Assembly: GCA_025602905.1 (NCBI GenBank)
Contig: JAHLKI010000008.1
Location: 372,001-436,000, forward strand
Origin: Phlyctochytrium arcticum
Taxonomy: Eukaryota > Chytridiomycota > Chytridiomycetes > Chytridiales > Chytridiaceae
DNA length: 64,000 nucleotides
Direction of reading: 5' to 3'
The notes under the pieces were generated by a model. That model was not told where the DNA came from and made no database searches. It saw only the letters and a program-made list of their open reading frames with translations. Position 1 is the first letter of the stretch, and each line of letters begins with the position of its first letter. Shown here piece after piece: positions 1 through 7,762 of the stretch. The translations under genes and the position numbers were made by a program.

Positions 1-809
1 TTCTTACTGTGATGTCGCCCGCATACTTTACACATATACGGAGCTGTGGAAGTTATCCTGTATATATTGTCGCGATTGGGTGTCTTGTCGATTTGAAATT
101 GAGTCAAGTAGTATTCACTTTCCATAAACAACTGAACGTCGGCATTAGTAAGAACCGCATTATCAACCGGACTGGATGTAAATTCTTGACTCTTCAAATG
201 TTTCTCGTCTTTTTTCATCGTAGATAGAATATTGCGAAGGGTCCATCTAGGCAATGGTGCCATTTTGACTTTGTATTCTTCTACTGTGTCGTCCCAAGTA
301 TACTGATCAGGTCCTTTGATACTAGGTGGACACATCATATATCCACCCTGTTTTCTAACATCAACTGCAATCAACTTGTTGTCCAATGACATGCAACAAG
401 TCCAATTTTTTAACTGAGCTTCTTCTTCGCATCCAGTCATTTTGAAATAGTAGTGTCTGCCGCCGCTTGGGGTAGTTACAGTCAGTGTTGTTGGTAAATT
501 TTCGTTTTCTGCAATCAACGTATTAAAGTCCTCTACACCGGTTTTTTCGGAATAGTTTTTGGTCTTTGATGCAGTTGCGGGTGTCTTATTGTCTATATCA
601 AGAACCATGTATTGTGAGGTTATAATCAATCCAAGGTTGCATTCGTTCTCTAATTTTTCACGTTTCTGAAAATCTTGCGCAAACGAATATTTACCGGGAG
701 ACCAATGACCAATCGGACGTTTACGTTTTAGACTAGCTGGAATCGGAACGAAGGCCATGTTGGCAGCATGCATCTTTTTGGCGATTTTGAATAACTCTGA
801 TTGAACCAT
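1..809 (-). CDS. Virus/plasmid-type primase-polymerase (PrimPol, D5-like), 3' end off window
   Basis: An open frame runs from an ATG at 809 to the left edge without a stop (about 269 codons seen). Three blocks fit the bifunctional primase-polymerase (Prim-Pol/AEP) N-terminal domain: a DxD metal motif in VLDIDNK (near residue 72), a histidine block SGGRHYYFKM (near 123), and a later block with DVRKQGGYMMCPPS (near 156). In the family this domain synthesises primers and DNA, and is usually followed by a D5/SF3-type helicase in large DNA viruses, virophage-like elements and plasmids. The C-terminal part lies outside the window, so the helicase is not seen. No intron is needed, unlike nearly every host gene here, and the region is visibly AT-rich. 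I infer an integrated viral or plasmid element. The family call is fairly sure; the source is not. Confidence 0.75.
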   Translation of the reverse strand, partial: MVQSELFKIAKKMHAANMAFVPIPASLKRKRPIGHWSPGKYSFAQDFQKREKLENECNLGLIITSQYMVLDIDNKTPATASKTKNYSEKTGVEDFNTLIAENENLPTTLTVTTPSGGRHYYFKMTGCEEEAQLKNWTCCMSLDNKLIAVDVRKQGGYMMCPPSIKGPDQYTWDDTVEEYKVKMAPLPRWTLRNILSTMKKDEKHLKSQEFTSSPVDNAVLTNADVQLFMESEYYLTQFQIDKTPNRDNIYRITSTAPYMCKVCGRHHSK

Positions 810-891
810 GGTTGGTGATATATACACAAATGTGGAAATCTTTACCTATTATATAGAAAAAAAAACTATTGATATTGTTGAAACGCACACA

Positions 892-1128
892 ATGAAAATT
901 ATATCATATATAGTAATACACAAAGACATGCAATCTAAACTTACATATGAGGCAACTGTTAGACGATTTGGCAATGAAACTAAATATGTCGCACCATCCA
1001 TTCTTGATTTGACACGACAGCTCAAGTTGGATCGTCGGACTGTTACAAAATTGTGTAATGGTGAGCATTCTGTTTGGTCAAAGTACATTACAATCGATCG
1101 GCGTGATAAGGTACAAAGTGTGCAATAG
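892..1128 (+). CDS. Small protein with NUMOD1-like helix-turn-helix
   Basis: A short divergent ORF of 78 residues from the ATG at 892. An earlier in-frame ATG at 808 would give 106 residues but overlaps the start of the primase gene (the two ATGs share CATG), so the region 810-891 is more likely their common promoter. The C-terminal half, around SILDLTRQLKLDRRTVTKLC followed by a tryptophan and a short strand, resembles the NUMOD1-type DNA-binding repeat found beside homing endonucleases and in giant-virus genomes. No nuclease domain is attached. It could be a stand-alone DNA-binding regulator or the remnant of a homing enzyme. Coding status is supported only by the open frame, the motif and the divergent layout with the primase. 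Confidence 0.4.
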   Translation: MKIISYIVIHKDMQSKLTYEATVRRFGNETKYVAPSILDLTRQLKLDRRTVTKLCNGEHSVWSKYITIDRRDKVQSVQ

Positions 1129-1160
1129 AGTATCTCTCGAGTATCTCTCGAGTATCTAAG
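1128..1160. repeat. Three 11-bp tandem repeats
   Basis: The unit GAGTATCTCTC occurs twice in direct succession and a third time with a changed end (GAGTATCTAAG). It begins at the stop codon of the small NUMOD1-like ORF and leads directly into the left arm of the large inverted repeat. Confidence 0.8.
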
Positions 1161-1425
1161 AAGGTAGCTTTGACTTTTTCGTGTGGGGAACATTTTGATA
1201 GTGATCCCGTTGCGTTTTTTGAAAAGGTAGCTTTTTCAGGGCCCCAAAACCTCCCAATATTGGAGAGGACTTTAATTTTTGGGGAAATTTTTTGATTTTT
1301 TTTCAAGTTTTGTTTTTTATTCTATTTTTTTTGGCTACTTGGCTACCTTTTGTTAAATAATGCAACGGTACTCATGTTGTTATGTTCCCCTTGCGAAAAT
1401 CACTTGGCTACCTTTTGGCTACCTT
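1157..1425. repeat. Large imperfect inverted repeat with central hairpin
   Basis: The left arm (about 1157-1225) is the imperfect reverse complement of the right arm (about 1344-1425). Both arms, read in the same sense, run GCTACCTTTT, a spacer, GCAACGG, a spacer, ATGTTCCCC, a spacer, then GCTACCTT. The right arm ends in repeats of an 11-bp unit containing TTGGCTACC. The centre holds a shorter palindrome around CCAATATTGG (near 1255) inside a CCCCAAAA / TTTTGGGG stem. The structure sits just outside the virus-like genes, so it may be an element end, an origin or a recombination scar. Similarity was judged by eye. Confidence 0.6.
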
Positions 1426-1937
1426 TTGGCTACCTCTTCTCCTTCATAGGATCTCTTTTGTTAAAGTCTTTCGGCATCAGTCTGGTTTACATTGCAACCG
1501 TCCACGATCTGGCCCGTACATTGATATACCCAGCAAATTTGGAGCCACGACTTTGTTGCGCCGTACCCAGAAGGTGTAGTCGCCATTGATCATTGTCTCA
1601 ACACAGGTCTCAACAAGCGACTGCCTCGACGCGTATATCGCAGAGCCGATATGAGGTTAAATTCCTGGCTATGACAGTCTATGGGCCGCCCAGGCCTGAC
1701 GCAAGCCAACAATCGCCGCACTATGTGGGCGAAAGCACCTTCACCAATATATCAACGTGCAAGAACTTTTTTTCTAAAAGGACAAGCGAAGCTCAGGTTG
1801 ACCAGCTTGTAAACTATACATCCAGTTGAACGCCAAACCATGTCGCCAGAAATCATGTTGTTTTTCAAACACACCACGATGCATGTCCAGAGTAGTACAG
1901 TTGGTTAAGTGGCCTTCGTTATAAGGAAGTGGCTTCT

Positions 1938-2101
1938 ACATATAAGGCTATGCAGTAGGAGGTGGCGGGGGTTGACTATTTAAGTAAACCAAGATGTAAC
2001 TAACGTGGTGGAACTATTCAGGCTGCTGCAGACGCTCTTTTTGTGTACAATATCAGACCACGGCCAGGGTGGCCAGATATTTTCCCACGCGATATCCTCA
2101 T
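1938..2101. repeat. Dispersed repeat, copy A
   Basis: This segment matches 57677-57812 in the same orientation. Shared blocks in order are ACATATAAGGCTATG, a GGCGGGG core, GACTATTTAAGT against GGCTATCTAAGT, TGTAACTAA, GGAACTATTCAGGCTGCTGC, and TTTCCCACGCGATATCCTCA. Copy A has an extra stretch in its second half. It has no coding capacity, so it is probably a short non-autonomous element or a solo terminal repeat. Confidence 0.75.
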
Positions 2102-2529
2102 GTAAAGATGACCTACAGCTCCATGCTTGCACCATGTATATCATGGTGCAACCGGTTAATTACCCAAAATAACACGAGCATGTAAGACTTGTGAGATGTT
2201 TGGGTGTCCAAACCCGAGTGCGAAGGAGCTTTTTTGACGACTGCGCACGATGGGCGGAAAGTACTCCACGCGCTTCACCCGAGCCGCCCCAAATAATCTC
2301 TGTATTTCGTAGGCCCGAACGCGTCTACCTCAACCCAAATTACAATACAAGCAGAATCAATACAGGGGATGGTGGGTAGGGAAAAAAATTGATCAAAGAC
2401 TTGTAAAAGGCAGATGTCGCTAAGATCTGAGAAAAGGGCCTCCCGGAGTTTTCTTCTCTTCAAGGCCCGCTAGTCCAGATCACGTGCTAAGGCCCCGGAT
2501 AAAAACTACGCTGCCGTACTACGACCACT

Positions 2530-2652
2530 ACGACAGTCAGACAGTCACGGCCAGGTGAGGCTGGTGAGCTGCAGGGTGCTGCAGAGTGCTGCATGCAGCT
2601 GTGCTGCACGGCAGGCCTGGAGGCTGCAGGGCTGGCAGTGGGCTGCAGGTCG
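2530..2652. repeat. CTGCAG-rich low-complexity tract
   Basis: A run dominated by GCTGCAG and GTGCTGC units lies 115-235 bp before the start codon of the glycosyltransferase gene. It looks like slippage-derived low-complexity DNA in the 5' region. Confidence 0.6.
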
Positions 2653-2766
2653 CGTCTCATCTATCCCTTTCCGGCCTTATTGACCCCGTGCGTATAGTCT
2701 TTTCCCTGAGACAAAGGTCGTTCAGACGCGAGATTTGACGAGGGTTTTGTTTTGGGGGGCAGAATA

Positions 2767-5025
2767 ATGTGGGATGGGACTGCATTTCGTCGTCGACAGC
2801 AGCAAGATCAGGAAGGCGGCGGCGGAATCCTGTCGAGCACACCTGTATCAAGAACAACAGCCCGGACGAGTATAAGAAAAGACCACTCCCGAAATCGGCG
2901 TCGGAAATTCGCTACATGGGCTCTTATCCTTCTTTGTGTATTGGGGTTGGGAGCTTTGCTTTTGGTGCGGACGCTGTATAGTGGAGCGGTATCGCTGAAG
3001 GCCGAGGATAAAGTGGGTCTGAGCAAGGAATTTGGACAGTCTTATGGAGCAGTACAACCGAATAAGACTATGCCGGATATTGGAGATGTGAATGAGACAT
3101 TTGATTCTACTGTTCAACTTGAGGAGTCGGCTGATTTAGAAAAGGGGGGAAAGCCGGTACCGACAATGGATGAGCAGGAAGATACGAAAGCAAATGAGAA
3201 GGCCGCATCCGACAATCACGACACCAATCCCCCCGCTCATACACCCCCCGCCAAACCCCACGAGGAACAACAGCCCACCAAAAAGAAGCATAATCACAAC
3301 CACAAAGTCAAGAATGTGGACTTTTCCGACAACACTCTCGTACAAATCATGTCGACCCTCCCCCACTCTTCCGTCTGGTGCCAAGGCACCAATCGCACTA
3401 CCCGCATCTGCCGGTTCCGCAATATCTGCTATAACCCCATGTACGGCCAATGGTTTATCCTTCGCACCAATGCATCCGTTCAGGATAATGTGCCTTTGCG
3501 CCGGTACGAGGATGGATTGCTGGAACTGACGACGGTGCAGAACCACGCGTCCTACCGGTTCAATTTTGTGGAAGTCGACCCGCTCAATGTCAAATTCCAA
3601 AATGTGTCGGTGCGGTACGAGACCGACTACCATTTTGCCATTTCTCGGATTCATCCCAACAACATTATGCATAATCTGCATGATGACGTGTTGGGGTTGT
3701 ACCATACCATGAAGCAATATATCGGTGGAGGCCAAGAGGACCAGAATCTTCCCTTTGACATTGATTCCAATCGGATATTGTTTATGGACGGATACGGAGC
3801 GACGCAGTCCACGCCGCCCTTTCAATTCCTGACTGCTAAAAAACTGCGGTTCCGGCAATATATGGAACAGGATTTTAATACGTTTACGTGTTACAGGGAC
3901 TTGGTGGCCGGGAATGCTAAACTGACTACATGGTATCAGTACGGATTCGAAGAGCCGCAAGGGCCCATCAAGGATAAAGCGACGAATGGGCGACATGTGC
4001 GCGAAGTTACCGAGTGGCTCACCCGACGCATGGGTCTGCCATTGACCGGAGATGAAGACTATGGCAAAGTCATTGCATCCAAGCATAATGAATTGCTTGG
4101 GCAACCGCCCGCAACCGCAGTAGAGCCGATCCCGGATCCCAAAGACGATTTGTTTATTCTTTTTGTCCGACGCAGGAATCGACTCATCCTGAATGAAGAG
4201 ACGTTGATCCAAAAGTTGGAGGAACAGTTCAAACTACCCGTGCAGATTGTCTCTAACGAGGACCACTCGTTTGAGCAACAAGTAGCCTTTATGCGGCGCG
4301 CGCGGGTCGTGATGGCCATGCATGGCAGTATCCTAGTCATGACCATGTTTTGCCGTCGCAATACAGTCGTGGTGGAGCTCTATCCCTTTGGCATACCGAG
4401 TGAAAATTACACGCCGTACCGCACCCTCGCCAATCTTCCGGGCATGGGACTCATTTATCGTGCTTGGGAGTCCACCAACGAGACGGCGGCCATCGCATAT
4501 CCGGACCGTCATCCACTGTGGGGCGGAATCGATACATTTTCGCCCGAGAAGCAAGAGCTCATCCGAAACACCAAGCGTGTCCCGATCCACAAATGCTGCG
4601 ACAATCCGTTCTGGTTGTATCGGATATACCAAGACACGCATGTCGATATCGCAGAAGTGAGCACATTGATTCAGGATGGTCTAGACGAAGCGTCCCGCGT
4701 TCGAAAGGAAATGGCCGAAACGGCTTGGCACGCATCGCCGTTACTCCCTCCACCTGTCAGCAAAGTCGAATGCATGAATGGGGACCAGCGGCAACCGGGG
4801 ACGCTCTGGGTAAAGTGGAGTCCTCCTTGGACGGGTGCTCAGGTGGATAAATGGATGATTCTCGTGTTGGGCAAAGACCAGAATAGGGAGTTTATGACTA
4901 CGGACGCGACCACTGTTACTGCCATTCCAGGCTTTGAACCGGGCGAAACCATAGAATTCAGGGTCAGGCCTTTGGTGGGGTCATGGAGTGGCGAGTACGG
5001 GGCAACCGGGTCGTGTCAAGTGTAG
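2767..5025 (+). CDS. GT61-family glycosyltransferase, POMGNT2-like, with C-terminal FnIII
   Basis: A single-exon gene of 752 residues from the ATG at 2767 (an upstream in-frame TTG is not a likely start). It reads as a type II Golgi/ER membrane protein: a basic N-terminus (HSRNRRRK), one hydrophobic span (about 50-70), a charged, low-complexity stem with a His/Lys run, then a GT61 (DUF563) catalytic domain. Family marks are HNLHDDVLGLY near residue 300, FVRRRN near 460, and the nucleotide-sugar region with MAMHGSILVMTMF followed by VVELYPFG. The last 90 residues form a fibronectin-III-like domain (VKWSPPW, then FEPGETIEFRVRPL). GT61 plus C-terminal FnIII is the layout of POMGNT2, which adds GlcNAc to O-mannose on secretory proteins. 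The exact acceptor and donor in this organism are inference. Confidence 0.8.
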   Translation: MWDGTAFRRRQQQDQEGGGGILSSTPVSRTTARTSIRKDHSRNRRRKFATWALILLCVLGLGALLLVRTLYSGAVSLKAEDKVGLSKEFGQSYGAVQPNKTMPDIGDVNETFDSTVQLEESADLEKGGKPVPTMDEQEDTKANEKAASDNHDTNPPAHTPPAKPHEEQQPTKKKHNHNHKVKNVDFSDNTLVQIMSTLPHSSVWCQGTNRTTRICRFRNICYNPMYGQWFILRTNASVQDNVPLRRYEDGLLELTTVQNHASYRFNFVEVDPLNVKFQNVSVRYETDYHFAISRIHPNNIMHNLHDDVLGLYHTMKQYIGGGQEDQNLPFDIDSNRILFMDGYGATQSTPPFQFLTAKKLRFRQYMEQDFNTFTCYRDLVAGNAKLTTWYQYGFEEPQGPIKDKATNGRHVREVTEWLTRRMGLPLTGDEDYGKVIASKHNELLGQPPATAVEPIPDPKDDLFILFVRRRNRLILNEETLIQKLEEQFKLPVQIVSNEDHSFEQQVAFMRRARVVMAMHGSILVMTMFCRRNTVVVELYPFGIPSENYTPYRTLANLPGMGLIYRAWESTNETAAIAYPDRHPLWGGIDTFSPEKQELIRNTKRVPIHKCCDNPFWLYRIYQDTHVDIAEVSTLIQDGLDEASRVRKEMAETAWHASPLLPPPVSKVECMNGDQRQPGTLWVKWSPPWTGAQVDKWMILVLGKDQNREFMTTDATTVTAIPGFEPGETIEFRVRPLVGSWSGEYGATGSCQV

Positions 5026-5254
5026 AAGGTGGTGATGTAGAAAGTCCACGCTGGTTCGTGGATGTATTTAGCGTAGTAATAGCATAGTACCGGCTTAGGC
5101 AGAATCTCATAGACAGTAATTTATTTCTTTCTTCGTAAGCACTGTCAAAATTGTTGACATTTCTTTGAGTGTGCTGCTGCTATGTCAGACTCCGTCGGAG
5201 CTTCGTCAGTTTCATTTCCCTCGCTTCGCTCGCATTCAATTCTGCTTGGCAAAA

Positions 5255-6253
5255 TCACTCCTGGCCCTTTGGGCTCGTCGCTCCGCGCCCATCCGTTTTT
5301 CCTCCTCCTCGCTGTCGCTCGGGCTCGGAAAAATGTCTGGGCCAGTCCTTTTCTTGCAATTCTGCTTCAGCGGCTCTTTCGCGCCAATGCTGCAAATGTC
5401 CAGCCATGCCAACCTCCTTTGCTCTCTGCAATCTGTTATCGTAGTACTCTCTCAAAGACGCATCCTGGGTATCCCACTGCTGCTTGAGTTTGGCTCGCAC
5501 ATTGCTGACATGAAGAAAGACGATGATGCCCGACACGATGGCTGCGACGACAATCATACCCGCCATTTTGCCGTTTGACATGTAGATGGGGCCCGTGTTC
5601 CGGCCGACGTTGGGATATGAGGATGCATAGACATCTGCCCATTCCTGATGCTGCCATCCGTACTCTTTGGGATAAGGTCGAGAGGCTCCAGTCTCGAATG
5701 GATGCCGGGTTGAAGAGAAGGGAGCAGATGAAGTCGCAAACCGGCCAGCGGTATCCCACTCTCGCCTCTTGCGCGGATCCCGCAGAATCTCATAGGCCCG
5801 GACAACGCGCAAGAACTGTTCACTTTGCTGGGGGCTCCGTCCCCGCTGTGATGTCGACGGACGACTGCTACTACGCGATGACGACGTGGGGGTCTCCGAG
5901 TCCAATGTCGCGCCGACCTGTCGATCCGGATGTAAATCAAAAACATGTTTGTAATATGCCTTTTTTATTTGCGACGACGCAGCATCCTTGGATAGACCCA
6001 GTGTTTTGTAGGGACAAAAGGTCGAGTTGTTGTTCGCAGTCGTAGAGGCGGCCCTGGTCCGCTGAAAGGGAGCCGCGGCTGCATAGCTCACCGGTTTAAT
6101 GTGGCAAAGACGGCAGTAGCCTGGCCGGCGACTACCTTCCACCAGCTTTGCCCAAGTTGCTCGACCCGGCCCCGTCGTAAAGGATGCCATTTTGCCAAAC
6201 ACTGATTTCAGCCAGCGGAGAACTTTCGAATAATCGCGATTTCGCGATGACAT
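5255..6253 (-). CDS. Membrane-anchored J-domain (DnaJ/Hsp40) protein
   Basis: A single exon of 332 residues from the ATG at 6253. The J domain starts near residue 80 (CPYKTLGLSKDAASSQIKKA), has the essential HPD tripeptide in DLHPDRQ, and ends near EILRDPRKRREWD. Between helix II and helix III there is an inserted serine/arginine-rich stretch (about 40 residues), longer than usual. One transmembrane segment follows near residues 230-250 (GMIVVAAIVSGIIVFLHV), then a charged helical tail rich in Glu, Arg and Lys. The N-terminus is basic and hydroxylated, and lacks acidic residues early on, so mitochondrial import is possible. It should recruit and stimulate an Hsp70 at a membrane. The architecture resembles small DNAJC4-like proteins, but I do not assign orthology. 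Confidence 0.75.
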   Translation of the reverse strand: MSSRNRDYSKVLRWLKSVFGKMASFTTGPGRATWAKLVEGSRRPGYCRLCHIKPVSYAAAAPFQRTRAASTTANNNSTFCPYKTLGLSKDAASSQIKKAYYKHVFDLHPDRQVGATLDSETPTSSSRSSSRPSTSQRGRSPQQSEQFLRVVRAYEILRDPRKRREWDTAGRFATSSAPFSSTRHPFETGASRPYPKEYGWQHQEWADVYASSYPNVGRNTGPIYMSNGKMAGMIVVAAIVSGIIVFLHVSNVRAKLKQQWDTQDASLREYYDNRLQRAKEVGMAGHLQHWRERAAEAELQEKDWPRHFSEPERQRGGGKTDGRGATSPKGQE

Positions 6254-6333
6254 TGCAAATTAACCTCACAGCCACTTGCTCGTCGGATCCGCGTGAGAAC
6301 GTGTGAAGATGCCCATCGCCGCCTCTGCTATGA

Positions 6334-7071
6334 TGTCTACCCCGACATGGTGGGCCGGTTTGGCTATATAACATTGCCAATCGGATCGCGCTTCTGCAGC
6401 ATCGGAAGGATGGAGGATCCGCCACCTCCAGCGAAAACGAAGCATCCGAGAAGAAGCGAAAGCAGAGAGCAAAGAGACGAGCCCAAAGGAAAACGAAAGC
6501 TCGTGCTGAAGGAAAAAAGCGCAGGCGCCGTCGCAATCGAGAGAAGACGTGCGACTGGCAAATACGACATCTTTACGATTTAAGAAAAGCGACAGTCCGA
6601 CAGGCCCACAACGCCTTCGCAAATCACTTGGTCCGCTTCTATGATGTGATCGTCCTGCCCGAATTCATGACGAGCCAAATGGTCCGGAAACGGAGACAGA
6701 CATTGAAACTTCCGCCTCTCCGCGACACGACCGATGTCAACGCGGCCCCGAAAAATGGAAACTTTACTCTGCACAAGACGACGCGAAAGGCCATGGGTTG
6801 GATCTCACACTATGCCTTTCGACAAAGAATCCTTGCCAAGGCACTGGCAGACCCAAACGAGACCAAGGACGTTCTGTGCACCACAGAGGAATATACCACC
6901 AAGCAATGTCCGTTCTGCGATTTCCTTCACCACAAGATTGGGTCGAGCAAGAACTTCCAGTGCCAGAATCCAGGCTGTGGATTCCAAGGCAGGCGGGACA
7001 ACGTAGGCGGCTTCAATATTGCGATTCGTTCACTGGTCAAAGGCGAGGTGGTCGCCCGTCGCGTTCGGTAG
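6334..7071 (+). pseudogene. 5'-truncated Fanzor (eukaryotic TnpB-like RNA-guided nuclease) relic
   Basis: The frame is open from just after a TGA at 6331 to the stop at 7071 (about 245 codons), with no ATG before 6667. The C-terminal half of a Fanzor/TnpB protein is clear: a basic arginine-rich bridge region, the RuvC-II glutamate in VIVLPEFMTSQMV, the HYAFRQRIL block, a zinc ribbon with CPFC and CQNPGC pairs, and the RuvC-III aspartate in RRDNVGGFNI. The RuvC-I aspartate and everything before it are missing, and the start codon of the divergent J-domain gene lies 80 bp upstream, leaving no room for them. The protein should be catalytically dead. Fanzors are RNA-guided DNA nucleases carried by eukaryotic transposons and giant viruses and are known from chytrids. 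Confidence 0.75.
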
Positions 7072-7261
7072 TTTAGAAACTTTTAGTTGCAGTTTGTTAC
7101 GAAACCCCTGCATACAGGGGAGAGGAGGACTTTACTTTTTGTGTTACCAAGTTGTATTGATACTCTCTGAAATATATGCGTGAGAACTGGCGTGAGAATG
7201 AACGGTGAGAGATGGCGAGTCAAAGACATACCCTATAAATATCCTTCTTGGAAGCTGAACC

Positions 7262-7350
7262 AAAGTGTATCCTGTCCATCATCTATGCTAGCCTATTTTA
7301 CATTACGGTCGGGATGTATAGTAGTAGGGTCGCTTCACGGCCTGAAAACC
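7262..7350 (-). pseudogene. Relic duplicate of the last exon and 3' flank of the 2OG oxygenase gene
   Basis: The plus-strand text resembles 7711-7801 in the same order: AGTGTATCCTGTCCATC against AGTGTGTCCTGTCTATC, then ATTTTACATTACGGTCGG against ATTTTACATACGGTCGG, then GTCGCTTCACGGCCTGAAAAC against GTCGCTTCATGACCTAAAAAC. On the minus strand this is the splice acceptor, the short last exon with its stop, and the 3' flank of the neighbouring oxygenase gene. No other oxygenase exon was found up to 7762, so it is a partial tandem duplication in decay. The rest of 7072-7762 holds nothing else I can support. Confidence 0.6.
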
Positions 7351-7762
7351 CCCGTCACGGACAGACGGTTCAAGCGTCCTTCCATAACGAATAGCTTGGG
7401 GATTTCCCCCACTTGCTTGTTCTGGAGTCATGCGGAATCTTCATCCGTCGGCCACCTACCGTACCTCAGAGTCTGTCTCAGAGTCGTGTGGCGTAGATCT
7501 GCCAGGGGGGCGGCCGTGGAAAGTTGAGTGTCAAATTCCGGGTGCGAAGGAGCTGGTTGGAGTGGCAATTCTTCTCACGGTCAAATGTGATGAAAATGGC
7601 TGAACAGTACAAGATGAGTTCAACGGTAATGTAAAGTCATAAATCCAGTTCGTGTGTAGACTGTAACATCGTGGGGTTTGCTGCTTCATCTACATATCTA
7701 ATAAAGAAGGAAGTGTGTCCTGTCTATCGTCTATTGCTATTGCCTTAAGGTGACGGCCCATT

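Larger units (their letters stand above)
1426..2766. other. Intergenic stretch without a supported gene
   Basis: No open frame here has recognisable protein features or plausible exon structure. It holds one copy of a dispersed repeat (1938-2101) and a CTG/CAG-rich tract (about 2530-2650) that probably belongs to the 5' leader or promoter of the downstream glycosyltransferase gene. The interval may contain the junction between the virus-like DNA and ordinary host sequence, but no direct repeats marking an insertion were found. Confidence 0.5.

Noticed and set aside
1128..1160. Possible CRISPR-like array in the 11-bp repeats
   Set aside because: The units are contiguous without spacers, and the genome is eukaryotic; it is a simple tandem repeat.
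1350..1829. Short plus-strand ORFs in the region right of the palindrome
   Set aside because: They begin inside the GCTACC repeats, show no domain or composition typical of protein, and end at random stops.
3136..4212. A 358-codon open frame on the minus strand inside the glycosyltransferase gene
   Set aside because: It is fully antisense to a coding exon with clear GT61 motifs, and its translation shows only low-complexity hydrophobic runs that mirror the codon pattern of the real gene.
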